Source: Globodera rostochiensis
Taxonomy: Eukaryota; Nematoda; Chromadorea; Rhabditida; Heteroderidae
DNA: 64,000 bases
Direction of reading: 5' to 3'
Assembly: GCA_018350325.1 (NCBI GenBank)
Contig: JAEVLN010000017.1
Coordinates: 1,574,666-1,638,665 of the forward strand
The position numbers and the translations under genes are program-made. Positions 11,700-23,099 of the stretch are shown here, piece after piece. How positions within the stretch are numbered: the stretch's first letter is position 1; each line of letters starts with the position of its first letter. The notes below the pieces were generated by a model, which saw only the letters and a program-made list of their open reading frames with translations, was not told the origin of the DNA and did not search any database.

Positions 11700-11945
11700 T
11701 TTTCAATCATTACAATTCTGAACCATCTGCATTCCAGAACTTTTGTCAGAACAATTGCAATTCTGGTTTTTTATCGACATATGGCCCGATATTTAGAAAT
11801 TGCTCGAATTCTAAACCGTATACGTGTAACGATAACGGATCAGAGTTGAAGCAATATTCATACATTATTCGAACGACCAGAATTATACAGACAAAGACCC
11901 AGAATTGTATACGATTCAATTAGCAATATTCAATATATTGGACCC
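11700..11945 (+). repeat. Dispersed repeat copy without the MITE insertion (empty site)
   Basis: The sequence from ACCATCTGCATTCCAGAACT to CAATTAGCAATATTCAA matches the copies at about 24045-24565 and 27285-27805. Here TTATCGACATATGGCCCG is continuous, whereas the other two copies have a 297-bp insertion plus an 8-bp duplication at that point. It is therefore the pre-insertion state of the same repeat. Confidence 0.8.
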
Positions 11946-12369
11946 CGAGTTATAGCGAGAAATGACTAACAATTATAGCAAAAAGGACAGAATTGTATCG
12001 GTAAACCCCGAATCTAAACAACGGATCAGAATTACAGAAAATATCGGTGTTGATTTAGAGATGGGGTTATATGTTCTAAAAACTATGTTATTATATGATT
12101 TGTGCATCTTATTTTGATTTAACAGAATCGTTTTGAGCACCAGAATTCTGATTTTTGATTTTTAGAAAGGCGACTAGAAGTCATTAATTACTCATCATGT
12201 TGGGGCGTATCATTAACCTTTTTCTTTCATTTGAATGCTTTTCTCGGCTTATTCATGCACAGAAAGGCAATCGTTGATTCTTTGGAGAGAAATCATTCAT
12301 CTTCCTTTCGCTTTCCATAAATTCTTGTGATTTAAGAAGAGTTGGCATTCAGCGAGTTTGGGAAATTAC

Positions 12370-12570
12370 CTAATCATTTGGTAAAGCCATAGACGCACCC
12401 GGGTTCCGAAGAACTGTCTGGAATCCGGTGAAGCCGTAAATAGGCTCCAAAATCTTTTGGAAAGCCGGAATGGCACCACAACATCCAAAAAGCCGGAATT
12501 CCGGCACCAAAACATCCAAAAATCCGGAATTCGGGTACCAAAACGTCCAGAATTCCACCAAAATCATCTG
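12370..12570. repeat. Short imperfect tandem repeat around CCGGAATTCCGGCACCAAAACATCC
   Basis: Three to four variants of a block of about 30 bp (ATCCAAAAAGCCGGAATTC...) lie just upstream of the small secreted-protein gene. Confidence 0.5.
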
Positions 12571-12640
12571 GAATATGGAATAAATAGTTACCTAGTCTTT
12601 GAACTCAGCAGGATACATTATACAACACTTTGAAGTTAAA

Positions 12641-13028
12641 ATGGCACTTCTCCCGACATTGTTTGCTCTGTTGTGCAGTGTCGCAGTGCTGCTGGTCCTT
12701 TGCGACGGTAAAATCTTTACTGACGCAAACGACAAGGACTTGTATAAGGAACCGGTGCAAAAGGCTAGTCTTGGTAAACTTGGTTTCGATTCGGTATCAT
12801 CATAACAACTACATATTTCCAGGAGAAAACGCTTTTATATTCGTCACATCGCTTATCGTAATGCCGGCATTGATTTTTGGTACAATTTGTGCATTCATTT
12901 TTAAAAATTTGTCTAAATTTCTGATAAAAATTGCCTATTTTATAAAACTCGTAAAACCATTGTAATTTCAATTAATTTTAGGGGTAGTTGTGCCCACTGT
13001 GCGTGCCAATCTCCTCCGCTTCTACTGA
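12641..13028 (+). CDS. Small secreted protein, two exons
   Basis: Exon 1 is 12641-12773 and exon 2 is 12982-13028 (TGA 13026-13028), joined in phase 1 across a 208-bp intron (GTAAAC...TTTTAG). The protein is about 59 aa. It starts with a strong signal peptide (MALLPTLFALLCSVAVLLVL, then CDG), followed by a short charged segment and a C-terminus ending RANLLRFY. There are no cysteines after the predicted cleavage site. Small secreted proteins of this type are common effector candidates in parasitic nematodes, but nothing here shows a function. Confidence 0.55.
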
Positions 13029-13609
13029 GTTTAAGCTGATGGGGCCAAAGACATTCAAAAATCTTTCTCCAAAATATGCCATCAAATTCAATATAACTGT
13101 CTGTATTTGAAATTAAAAAAATGTGAATTTGTTGTAGGCATCCTGATTTGCCAAATGTTTGAGTTTTCTTGCAGAAAGTTTAGCGCTTTATTTTTCCTTT
13201 TTCATTGTGTAAAATGTTCGAAATACTAGGGCCCCGCAACAGCAATTTCTGATCCCCCAAGGAAAGTTGTCAGAAAATAGGGCATTTAATCTTAATTTTG
13301 ACGGATACGAAGTAGAGACCGGGGAATCTTGTCGGGATTTTTCCGGGATCTCGCGGAGGTGATTGTTCGGGAGGGAGGGGTCCGGCCGGCGGAGTCAAAT
13401 TCTTTGTAAAAATCAAAATTAAAGGCCGAGCGCGAGCCAAAAGAGGATTGCGCGAGATTTAATTTGGAATCCCGAGAATCAAATGTTCAAAATTTTCTTG
13501 CGTCACCTATCGGCACCGCCGACTTTTTAAAAGCCAAACAAATTTATTTTTCGATGTGTCCAAATGTTCCCTAAAGAAAAATCATTCAACGCGTGAACAC
13601 TTATTTTAG

Positions 13610-13742
13610 CTGTCGTCGATTCGCTGTATCATCTACTTCTGCTACCATCTCGACCAACACGCCACAGTTTCACCAACATTCGGTGTACGTCGACAATTTG
13701 TTTCGACAGCTGAAGAGAGCAGTGCCCAAATTCATTAATTAG
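13610..13742 (+). CDS. Orphan terminal exon, unrecognised
   Basis: After an acceptor TTATTTTAG (13601-13609) a frame runs to TAG at 13740-13742. The last 20 residues (VYVDNLFRQLKRAVPKFIN and neighbours) look coding. I found no matching upstream exon; joining it to the 12641 gene is not phase-consistent. A MITE is inserted immediately after its stop. Confidence 0.25.
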
Positions 13743-13964
13743 TAGAGTAGGCTGGGACCGGGATTTTTGGGAAAAACCGGGACCGGGATTGACAAAATTA
13801 AAAACCCGGGATTTTATAAGGGGGAAAATTTCAAATCCCGGTCAAAAAAACCGGGACTAATGGTCAAAAACAAAGATTTGAAATTTTGAGAAACCCCGGG
13901 ATTTTATAAGGGGGAAATTCAGTTCCAAAATTAGAGACTTCAGTTCCAGTCCCGGCCTACTCTA
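13743..13964. mobile_element. MITE, 222 bp, with exact 8-bp target duplication
   Basis: The ends are inverted: TAGAGTAGGCTGGGACCGGG at the left and CCCGGCCTACTCTA at the right. Both flanks are TTAATTAG (13735-13742 and 13965-13972). The interior consists of CCCGGGATTTTATAAGGGGG-type repeats. The 8-bp duplication is typical of hAT elements. No transposase frame is present. Confidence 0.85.
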
Positions 13965-14311
13965 TTAATTAGGGGGCATTTAGTCCGTGGACCCCTTTTG
14001 ATGATGGCGTGCCCATTCAATTTAATTTGTTTTTCATTTGTCGAAACACGCCCACTCGCCCTCACAAGCGTTTCTTACGTATAAAAATAGATAAATACAT
14101 AACCTCCACCCCCCCCCCCCCATCTTTCCCACTCCGTGGCAAATCGATTTTTTCTCTCCATTGAACAATTAGTTTTGCCCAAATATATTGTAAAAAGAAA
14201 ATTATATTTTGCGGCGCATTTGAAGCATAATTTTATTTCTGCTCACAAATCAATGTAAAATTGTTACAAAAACAATTTCATTGAAAAACAACTCCCCCCA
14301 ACAAATAAACA

Positions 14312-14596
14312 ATGACGTCACCCGAAGACATAAATGACGGAACAAATGCCGCCCTGGATTCCGTGGCAAAAGCGGTTGAGGCCAAATACCACCAGCGGGA
14401 GGAGGCACTTGCCAACCAGCATCAGAACGAGCGGGAGGAATGGGAGCGAAAAATGGTGGAAACAAAGAGAAAATTTGAGGTGGAACGACAAAAATTCGAG
14501 CAAAAAATGCGCTTAAAACGTCAAGAGCAGACGGAACAATTGGCCCAAATGGCCAATGAGAGAAAACGACAAGACGAGCAACAGCAACAACGATGA
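14312..14596 (+). CDS. Short coiled-coil protein, single exon, 94 aa
   Basis: The frame runs from ATG 14312 to TGA 14594-14596. The protein is almost wholly charged and helical: an acidic N-terminus (MTSPEDINDG), then a continuous heptad-rich Glu/Lys/Arg/Gln segment (HQNEREEWERKMVETKRKF) and a poly-Gln end. There is no signal peptide or membrane segment. An AATAAA lies at about 14695. It is tail-to-tail with the minus-strand gene that ends at 14761. The function is unknown. Confidence 0.65.
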   Translation: MTSPEDINDGTNAALDSVAKAVEAKYHQREEALANQHQNEREEWERKMVETKRKFEVERQKFEQKMRLKRQEQTEQLAQMANERKRQDEQQQQR

Positions 14597-14760
14597 GTAT
14601 AAATAATACACTTAATAATGTGTCGGGGCTTATCCGCGGTGTTGTTTTGCTAAAATTTAATTATAATTAAATGCTTGAATTGGCATTTTTAAATCAATAA
14701 ATAATTGCAGTAAAAATGTGTGAGAAATTTGGCTAAATTCAAAAGATTGTGTTGCATGCA

Positions 14761-17700
14761 TCAAAGGTATTTGGCCACTTTCTCTGGCGGTTTCTCAACA
14801 CAAATCACTCGACAATCAAATTGGTCTGAGGCGAACAACGCATTCAAATCGCTTGGCAACGTGTCCATCTCTCCGCGAGCACAACGCAAAACAAATACAT
14901 CGTGTAGAACACTGAAAGTTGGACAAAATCAAATTAATTTTTAAAACCAGTCAGTGTCCATTACAAAACGGAATCCGGCCGCATTTTTCCGGGTCCGGAA
15001 AGATTTAAAAAAAGCAAAACGCCAATTCACGTTGTTACCAAATGCAAATTTCGGCGATACTTTATTTTTAATCCAAAAACGGCAACCCTTAGAAATTGCG
15101 GTCCCGACGAAATTTTTTTTTTGAATTTTTAAATATTTAAATACATGTTTTCTAGGGTAAAAATATGCGTACAACACGAATCCGAGCCCGGATTTTGGGA
15201 ATGTCGAACCCCGAACCCGAATGTGAAAATTTTTCAAATTTAAAATATAAGCTTTTTTTGGGTTGATTAATTTTTTATATTGCACAGTTTTCTACCCCGT
15301 TAAGAATTGAATTGTTTATCCCATTATTACAAACATTTCGTGCAAAGATTTTAAGCTTTTTGGGTTCATGCATAAATTATTTTTCACGTGGCTAAAATTT
15401 CAAAAAATGTTCGAATTCGGGTTTGGGATTCGACATCCGCAAAATCCGAGCTCGGATTCGCGCTCTACGCATATTTTTATCGTAGAAAACACGCATTTGA
15501 ATTGTTAAGATTTTTTTTTCGTCGGGACTCCAATTCTTAAGGATTGATTGCCCTAAAAACAATTACTATTCCCGAAGATTGTCCGGATTCTGAAGAGTCA
15601 AATTATTTCCAATTATTCTGAACATTTCTCACAATTTCGCATCTGCATCGTCAGCATGTCCATCGTCCTCCGTCACTGGAATTCGTAAAATCCGCAACAC
15701 TTCGCCTGTGTACGTGTTGAACAATTCGTCAAAAAAATTGTCCTCCCAACTCCAATCATTGAAAATTTTAGCACGAAATTTTGCGCAGAATTTGGACCGT
15801 TTGACGCAGCTTTCGTCATCCGGTAGGCGTCCATGTCGGCTTCGGCTGGTGCTCAACTCGAGAAAGTTCTGTGAACATTTTCATGCTAATTTTGACGGAT
15901 TTATGTCTTCAGTGATGCCAAAACTGGGACAAGAATAGCCCACACCAAGGGTGGAGCCAGGAATTTTTTTCGGGGGGGGGGGGGGGGGGGAGGGATCCAA
16001 AAAGTCGATTCTTAGGGGTGTATTTTTTGCTGTTTATTACATTTTTGTTAAGCAATTTTTCCGAAAAAAGTTGGATATCATTTAAAATTTTCTAAAAATT
16101 TCATTTTCGGGGGGGGGGGGGGGGGGGGGGGGAGAGGGCGGGCCCCCTGGCTCCGCCCTTGCCTGACACTGTCCGCTGGGACAGGACGGAAGCCCTGGGA
16201 CGGGAGTCGCAAAACCGGCCGCGACAGAAGTGGCGGAACTGACCCGTTTTGTCTCACCACACCCCGACAAACCCAATGTGGGGCCCGTTAGGGAAAATTT
16301 ACAAATTTAAGCACAAAAAAAAGGAAGAAAACTCACGTTCACAATGGCCCTGATAAACTTGAAGAAAGGTGCATCATTCATTATGCTTTCATCGCTTTCA
16401 CTTTCATTTCCATCACTTTCACTATCGTCTTTTCCATCGTTTTCTGAAAAATTAATTATAAATTAATGGGTTAATTACAATATTTAAATGGTCGGCCACT
16501 AATTTTTTGATTTAAATATCCCAGCAAAAAAAATCCCGCGATATCTTTCCGTATTTTTGACAGACCAATTCCCAACCCAAAAATGCATCATGCAAACAAC
16601 CCAAAAAATTAATTAAGACCAATTAAGAAACCCGCTGAGACCTAGGTAGAATTTACACCTCCCTAAAAAATTACAAATGTTTTTAAAATAAAATAATAAA
16701 TTTATTAAAATTTATTCTCCCACTTTTTTCATCGTCGGCCTTTGCCGTCGTCTCATTGTCGGCACAATTCGTAACGTTTTTTGTCTCCTCCTCCCGCCCC
16801 AATTCCCCCAATTCAATTGGCGTCTCAACAACAATGCGCAAAGCGCAACCAAAAAATGTAGACAAATCTTCCGCATTTCCGCCAAGGACATCCATAAACT
16901 TCTGTGTAATAAAAAATATTTGTATTCAATGGGTTTTTTGTGAGTTAAGAAAAAAAAAACGAATAAAATTAGGCCAACATTTTTCTGGGGTCAACCCATC
17001 GCCTTCCAAAATACCCATTTTTTTCGCGTCTAATTTCAGCACGGTTCAAGAGGTTCAAAGCTTTTCCGAGAAGTTATATAATTGCTAAAATTTGGGATTT
17101 TTCAGTTTGGGTATAAATTTGTTTTTACTATTTGTCCAAACACTTAAACCGTCCTGGACTTGGGTAGTCCAGGTCCAGCAAATCAAGTCCAGCCACCTCC
17201 CAAAGTCCAAGAATTTTCAAAATGACGGACTCTAATTCAAATAAAATAACGGAATTTCCTTAATTTCCGACAGCGCCTATCGCACCGTCAAATCCCCCAC
17301 CCCCCCCCCTCATTCCACCAAAAAAGTAATTAAAACAGCAAAAATAAGTGCCAAAAAGATAAGAAATTAAAAACTAAAAATGATTTTAAATACACAAAAA
17401 AAAAAACGATTTTTTATTTCCCCCCCCCCCCCCCCACCGAAGTTTTGGGGCTACACGCCCTCGACGACGATAATGCAAAATGAAAAAAAAATGCCTTCAA
17501 TTCTCGGATGATGTACAGCGTGTGCACATTGTCAATTGCTTCATGGAAGAAATCGTTGATTTCGTAGGTGAAATGGCCGTTGAAAAAGATGGTTTTGTTG
17601 CGGAATGTACCGCGAATGGCCGAAAAGTTGGGGACGGATGTGAACTGTAAATATTTAAATATTTTATTTTACGTTATTTGAAGCCGCACACCCAAAAGGA

Positions 17701-18293
17701 AGTGTAAAAATTGTAAAAACTGCGAATAAAAAATGAACCTACAAAATTAAAACAAAAATCACACAAAAATCTTTGGGAGTTACTTAAATGGTTCAAGTAA
17801 AATAAAAAGTAATTTTACAAGGCGATCCGTCACCGAAAGACGCCCTCGGAAAAACACCTAAAAAAAACTTAAATTAGGTAAGTCTAAAAAGGGTTTTTTG
17901 AGAAAAACAAAAATGCCGGAAATGAATTATCAGCGTGTCTAATTGTTTTATAAGTTTTTTTCAAATTTAACAAATTCTTTAGTTGATTAAAAGCTAAAAT
18001 TCAAAGAAAAACCAATAATCGATCGAATAAAGCCAAATGGCCAAAAAAGCACAAAAATTGGCTCTTTTCGAGTTTTTCACTTTTTTGGCCATATTTGAAA
18101 GCATCGCAAAGCTACAGCCTAATGATTTTCCTCGAATTTGGGAAAAAAGTTATAAATAATTCGACTCCCGGCGGATCGGTTGCCCATTTGGTACTTTGGC
18201 TGTGATAAGCAAGGAAAGTACCGCCCATTTTAAGCACTTACAGCATACGAATTGCTGTCTGTGCCGGTTGAATTGAGCAAAAAAGATCGGTCA
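14761..18293 (-). CDS. Acidic multi-exon protein, unrecognised
   Basis: Exons in transcription order with matching phases: 18242-18293 (first visible), 17495-17644, 16724-16901, 16337-16443, 15633-15868 and 14761-14911 (stop TGA 14761-14763). Features: an aromatic segment (RGTFRNKTIFFNGHFTYEIN), then a Glu/Asp/Ser-rich exon (DDSESDGNESESDES), a basic Cys-containing stretch, and a final exon ending EKPPEKVAKYL. The intron after 17495 seems to use a GC donor (AAG|GCATTT). The intron between 15868 and 16337 holds a repeat element. The 5' end is not resolved. The acidic composition suggests a nuclear or chromatin-type protein, but that is a guess. Confidence 0.55.
15946..16161. mobile_element. 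MITE-like element with poly-G interior
   Basis: The termini CAAGGGTGGAGCCAGG and CCTGGCTCCGCCCTTG are inverted repeats with one mismatch. The inside has two long G-runs (15972-15990 and 16110-16132) and AAAAAGTCGATTCTTAG. Related sequence is at 18424-18480. The flanks do not give a convincing target duplication. Confidence 0.65.
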
Positions 18294-18423
18294 CTGCAAC
18301 GTCCAACCAAAAAAAAGTCCGCATTTGAGGAATTTGGCGTAGAATTATTATTCATTTCTTAAATTCAAAGAAATGAGTAAATAAAAGACATTTCATTGAC
18401 CTAAAATATTTAGAATAGGATCA

Positions 18424-18485
18424 AGGGCGGGCCAGATCGGGGGGGGGGGATTCAGAAAGTCGATTTTTAGGCGTGTATTTTTTGA
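18424..18485. repeat. Partial copy of the CAAGGGCGG/poly-G element
   Basis: It shows CAAGGGCGGGCCAG, a G-run, and GAAAGTCGATTTTTAGGCGTGTATTTTTT in the same order as the left half of the 15946-16161 element. Confidence 0.6.
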
Positions 18486-19329
18486 AAAATCAAAATTGTT
18501 GCAGGTGTCACATCATGACACTTTTTTAAATAATTTTAAATTTTGTAATTTGTTACATACATTTTAAAAGATTAGGTAATTAAATTGTCGACTAAAACAC
18601 GTTATAAAGGAAATTATTTAAAAAAATAAAAATTTTGATAATAAAATAAAGGGCTTTAAATTTTTGCAATATTCATGAGAATGTGTTGTTGTGGTCCCAA
18701 ATTTGCTTTACAGAGCGAATTTTTATCAGCGATTTTTTTTTGGCGGTGCCGTAGGCGCAGCCGAAATTTTATAAATTTTGTTGTTTTTGTTAAGACCAAA
18801 TAATGAAAAAAAATGCTTGAAAATAAAACTAATTTGGCCAGCCGTCTAAAGATTTATATTCAAATTTAAACGAAAAATTCTTCAAAAAATTCAAGAAATC
18901 TCAAATAAAGGACGGGAAAGGACGCGTACCCCAAAAAAAAAAGACAAAGTTTTAAAAAAACGACCATTTTAAATTCAAAAATTGGGGTACCCCAAAAAAA
19001 GGACAAATCTCTAAAAAAAAGAGGTACATACATATGTGAGCCCCGGTGGGTGCCAATGCAAATATCGATCATAATGATTGGATTATTAAATAAATGGAAT
19101 CAATAAATACAAATATATTTCAAATGATGGAGGAACGTCTCTCATCAATTCTCTTTCCCATCTTCTAACTTATAAATGAATTCAAATACATATACAGAGA
19201 GCGGAGAGAACACTCACTACTCTCTCGCCCTCCATTTTGATGTACTCTCTCATCTTCTTTTCACTTGTTCTTCCTTTCTCTCCCTCTTTCTGTGGCGCGT
19301 TATTCACTCATTTCCTTCATCATTCTAAT

Positions 19330-19513
19330 TCGGGTTGGTCCCCGTCCCCGAACCCCGACTTTTTTTTAGTCGGGGTTTTCGTCCCCGACCCCCGACTTTA
19401 TTGAATTTTTCGGGGTTTTGCTGGGAAAACCCCCGATCCCCGACTTTTTTGGTCGGGGACGAAAACCCCGACCCCGACTTTTCTTGCCCCCGAGGGGTCG
19501 GGGACCAACCCTA
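19330..19513. mobile_element. MITE of 184 bp with CCCCGAC repeats inside
   Basis: The ends TCGGGTTGGTCCCCGTCCCC and GGGACCAACCCTA are inverted. The flanks ATTCTAAT (19322-19329) and ATTTTAAT (19514-19521) match at 7 of 8 positions. The interior alternates GTCGGGGTTTTCGTCCCCGAC units. Confidence 0.75.
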
Positions 19514-19517
19514 ATTT

Positions 19518-19920
19518 TAATCACCGGGGCGGTTGGGGGTCAAACGCTTCCGGTCCGCCGAGTGTCAATAGAACAAAAACCAATTGTCGAAGTCGAGTGT
19601 ATTTAACTACTGAGCCATATCAACATTGAATTAAAAAGCTGTGCAAAAAGATATTGGATTAAGGATTTCTAAATTTGATGTCATTATGTCTTCAAATCTT
19701 TTAAGCGCAGAATTCTAAACAAATTCTCACAAAAAATGCCATCTTTAGGGATGTAAAAAAGTCTCGATTTTCGAGACCAAGTACACGAGACTCGAGACCG
19801 AGACCCAAATCGAGTCGAGACTCGAGACCGAGCATCATTCTATCACCGGTTGGGGGTCAACCGCTTCCGGTCCGCCGAAGTGTCGAATAAAACAAAAACC
19901 AATTGTCGAAGTCGAGTGTG
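19518..19920. repeat. Split direct repeat (CGGTTGGGGGTCAA...) around a TCGAGAC-rich insertion
   Basis: The blocks at 19525-19600 and 19847-19918 are near copies (GGTTGGGGGTCAA.CGCTTCCGGTCCGCCGA). Between them, and again at 20085-20172, lie runs of GAGACTCGAGACCGAG that resemble the interior of the 21152 element. Confidence 0.6.
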
Positions 19921-20820
19921 CGGTGTTATGGCGCCAGCATTTTCCATTCTCTACTCCCGGACATTTTGTGTTTTCAGTTCGACGACACTAGGACTGGTAG
20001 CCGGGTTAATTGCGTCTCTGCAAACAGCGTCTCGGCTTGGAATTCGGTCTTTAGGAGTGCATTTGGCGGCTGTTCGAGACTTGAAATTTACCGAGACCGA
20101 GAAACGACCCCGAGACTCGAGACCGAGACTCAAAAAAACCGAGAAATTCCTCAACTCGAGAACCGAGAATCTCTAACAGCTCTTATTCGCAGACACTCAA
20201 TAAAAGCTTGTAAAGTATTTAAAATGGATGGATATTTGAAATATAAGCTAAAGTTTGGAGCCGTACATTTTTTTGATTTATCAATTTTTTTAAAAGAATT
20301 TTTTTGCTTTTGGGTTTTCAAGGGACGGTATAAACAAGCCCTTTGCTGCTCTCTTAGCTACAATCTTTGCGAAATTCCGGATTTAATTCCGGCTTTTTGC
20401 CAAAAAGTCCAGAATGTGCAATTTGTTCAAATAGGTATGTATCTGAATTGACGATAATTTTATTAAAATGTGCAATTCTTTGATTATTTTTTAGCCTTTT
20501 ATTTTATAAAATAATTTTTGTATATTTTGTTCACTATCTTTATGACGATAACTGAAAATAAATTCATATTCACCTCGAATTTTTTGGAAAATAAAAGTCT
20601 CTTAGCCACAATTACATATTTCGAATAAATTATAAATTTTTGTTATTCATACAAAAGTTTGATTGAGTGCTCTTTTCTCCATTAAAATGTTGACTGATTT
20701 TGCGCCAAAGCATTCCATCCATCAGAAAATGCTTTTAGCATAAATTATGAATTGCCTAAAATGCTAAAAATGGAAAGCGTCTGTGTTCATCATTTTTCAA
20801 TTAAACACACAAATTGTGCA

Positions 20821-20828
20821 TATAAATA
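20821..20828 (+). promoter_or_regulatory. TATA-like box of the cysteine-rich secreted gene
   Basis: TATAAATA lies 67 bases before the ATG at 20895. It is the only clear core promoter word upstream. Confidence 0.4.
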
Positions 20829-20894
20829 CACATACATAACTAAACGAAAACGGGCAATTCGTTCATTTCAAACAAATTTCCTAAAAGCAAAAAA

Positions 20895-21373
20895 ATGAAT
20901 AATACTCCAATGATTTTGTTGTTGATTTTCATAGTTTTAATTTACCCAACGCTTTCAAAGGTATTTTTATTAACATAATGGGGAATATTAATTTAAAAAA
21001 AGCGAGCAATTAAAATTTTTGAACTCGCATGTCTTTTATTTCAGTATCTTCCCGTTGACCCGGCTGTTGCCTTTGGCTCGGTGGATGAGGACGAGTCGGT
21101 GCCTGGACTTTCACAATACTTTGTTGGAGGTGCACATAAATATGTACATACTAGAGACCGGTCGAGACGAGATCTCGTCTCGAGGATCTCAAAAAATCTC
21201 GAATCGAGATCTCGCTCGAAGCTCAAGTCCGGTCTCTAGTACATACTAATTAATTAATTAATTCCATGCCTTTTTGTGCAGACTGCGACGCAACCACACC
21301 ATGCCCGTGCCTTCTCATCAATTGCATTTTCGACATCAAAGAACCTTGCATTAACGGCCATTGCTTTCCCTAA
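20895..21373 (+). CDS. Small cysteine-rich secreted protein, three exons, 80 aa
   Basis: Exons 20895-20960, 21045-21129 and 21282-21373 (TAA) join in phase. The first exon is almost exactly a signal peptide (MNNTPMILLLIFIVLIYPTL, cleavage near SK). The second is an acidic propeptide-like segment (DPAVAFGSVDEDESVPG). The third carries all six cysteines (DCDATTPCPCLLINC, then EPCINGHCF), as in small disulfide-knotted peptides. The intron between exons 2 and 3 contains a complete 87-bp MITE. The exon-per-module layout is typical of secreted peptide genes. The function is unknown. Confidence 0.65.
21152..21238. mobile_element. MITE of 87 bp with exact 8-bp target duplication, inside an intron
   Basis: The ends are TAGAGACCGG and CCGGTCTCTA. 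The flanks are GTACATAC on both sides (21144-21151 and 21239-21246). The interior is a palindromic series of GAGATCTCG words. Related right ends occur at 61205-61240. A related left end, TAGAGACCGG, occurs at about 45637. Confidence 0.88.
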
Positions 21374-21695
21374 TTCAACATTTGAGCAAATTTATTTTTA
21401 AATGGAAATAAAAAAGCAGTGTTACTTGCCTAATATTAATTCAGTTTAAAATGTGTTCTGCTGGAGTCAAACGAACTTACCTAACTTGGGTTGCTGTCTC
21501 AATGTTGTTGTAAAACCTATTATTATTTTTTTGCTATAAAATTGCTATTATTTCCTATGATTTAATTTTAATGGAAATATTTTTGTCTAATATTTTTAAG
21601 ATTAAGGAAGAATTAAATGATTTAGGGCTCTAAACTCCAAATGGCTTTTTAATGACAAAAAATCCATTTCCTTTTTTATTTCAATAAATTATATC

Positions 21696-21872
21696 TAGCG
21701 CTGGCATTTATATGCGCATAAAATATGCACCAAAAATTGCAAAATATGCACATAAAAATTGCAAAATATGCACATAAATTTTTCCAAATTCACTATAAAA
21801 TTTGCCCAAATCATGAAAAAGTCAACCGAGTCCAGGAAAAAAATATGCATGTGCATATAAATGCCAGCCCTA
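21696..21872. mobile_element. MITE of 177 bp with exact 8-bp target duplication
   Basis: The ends TAGCGCTGGCATTTATATGC and GCATATAAATGCCAGCCCTA are inverted repeats. Both flanks are ATTATATC (21688-21695 and 21873-21880). The interior repeats AAAATATGCACAT. Confidence 0.87.
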
Positions 21873-22498
21873 ATTATATCCATATTTATAAAAAGCCAAT
21901 GCATTTTTTGCTGTTGAATTTATTTGCAGAGGAAAAAACTTTTTCCATTATCTCAAATAAAGATAGGTAGTCAACAAAACAAAAATTGGTTTTACAACAA
22001 AAAGTAGTGAAAGAATTCAAAACTCAGAGAAGGTAATCAAAATGTTAAAATCATTTGTCGTGCTATGGTCTATCTGGTCCAATCTTTAAAACATGGCCAG
22101 TTAATTCACATTATAATGAAATTTTCTTAAATTCAGGTACGTATTCAAACAAATTGTACATAATGAACTAGAATTTTATCAAAAAAGAAAGAAAGTAAAG
22201 TAAATAATCCAATTTTGCTTTGTTGCTGTCTCTTTGTTACCGTGCAAAAAATTTGAAACGTTACGGCAATTTGTTTTTTTCAGAAACTAATTCTCTTATA
22301 AATATTTTAAACCGACTAAAGCTTCAATGAGTAATAATCAGGGATGGCACTTTTAGGCACGAAAAATTGCAAAATAGGCGCCTAAATAGGCACAAAAATT
22401 CTAAAATAGGCACAAAAATAGGTAGGTAAGTAAAAAATTTTTACCGAAATTTTTAAACACCAAACAAAAAAAAGTGCGATTACTCCTGTTTATTGTAG

Positions 22499-22931
22499 AG
22501 AAATTTGATCAAATTAAAGCCGAGTTAAAGCGGGCCGGACCCAAAAACTTTTATTCAAATCAAATTGATAAAACTGTCGCAAAAGAGTTGGGCCTCAATT
22601 TTAGAACAATGCAAAAATGGAAACGTAAATTTGGCCAAACCGGTGGGTATTTTGAGCCCAATTTATTTATTTATTTATATTAATTAAAAATTCTTTTACA
22701 GTACCACAACATAAACACTCCGACAGCGAACAAATGAAATTGATGAAACGTTATTATAAAATTAAAGATCAAAATCCTAAAATTAGTGACGAGAAAATTG
22801 CCAAAAGGTTGAAAATTAGCAGAGAAACTTTGTATATATGGAAAAGGCATTTTAAACAAGGGCAATCTGTGGAAGTGAATGACGCAGCAAATGTTCAGGA
22901 CATTGAAAACTCGAATTCGGAAAGCATTTGA
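22499..22931 (+). CDS. Protein with two helix-turn-helix-like repeats (3' exons)
   Basis: Exons 22499-22642 and 22702-22931 join in phase 1. Each half carries a similar motif: KTVAKELGLNFRTMQKWKRK in the first and EKIAKRLKISRETLYIWKRH in the second. Both fit a homeodomain-like or transposase-type helix-turn-helix with a conserved Trp in the recognition helix. The C-terminus is acidic and Asn/Ser-rich. The start is not resolved; an upstream exon is likely. It ends 34 bases before the left border of the 3.2 kb duplication. It could be a DNA-binding fragment of a transposase or a host regulator. Confidence 0.5.
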
Positions 22932-23099
22932 ATAAATGTCCAATGATGTGAAAAAATCGATTTGGCAGTTAGTGTATAATATTTTTCACATTTTTGCCTA
23001 CCGAAAGGTTTTTCCCGCGTTGCCCAATAATATTTTTAAATACACCAACTCGTTTTTTAATCAACTCGTTTTTATCCTTAAATTTCAAAAGAGTTTAGG

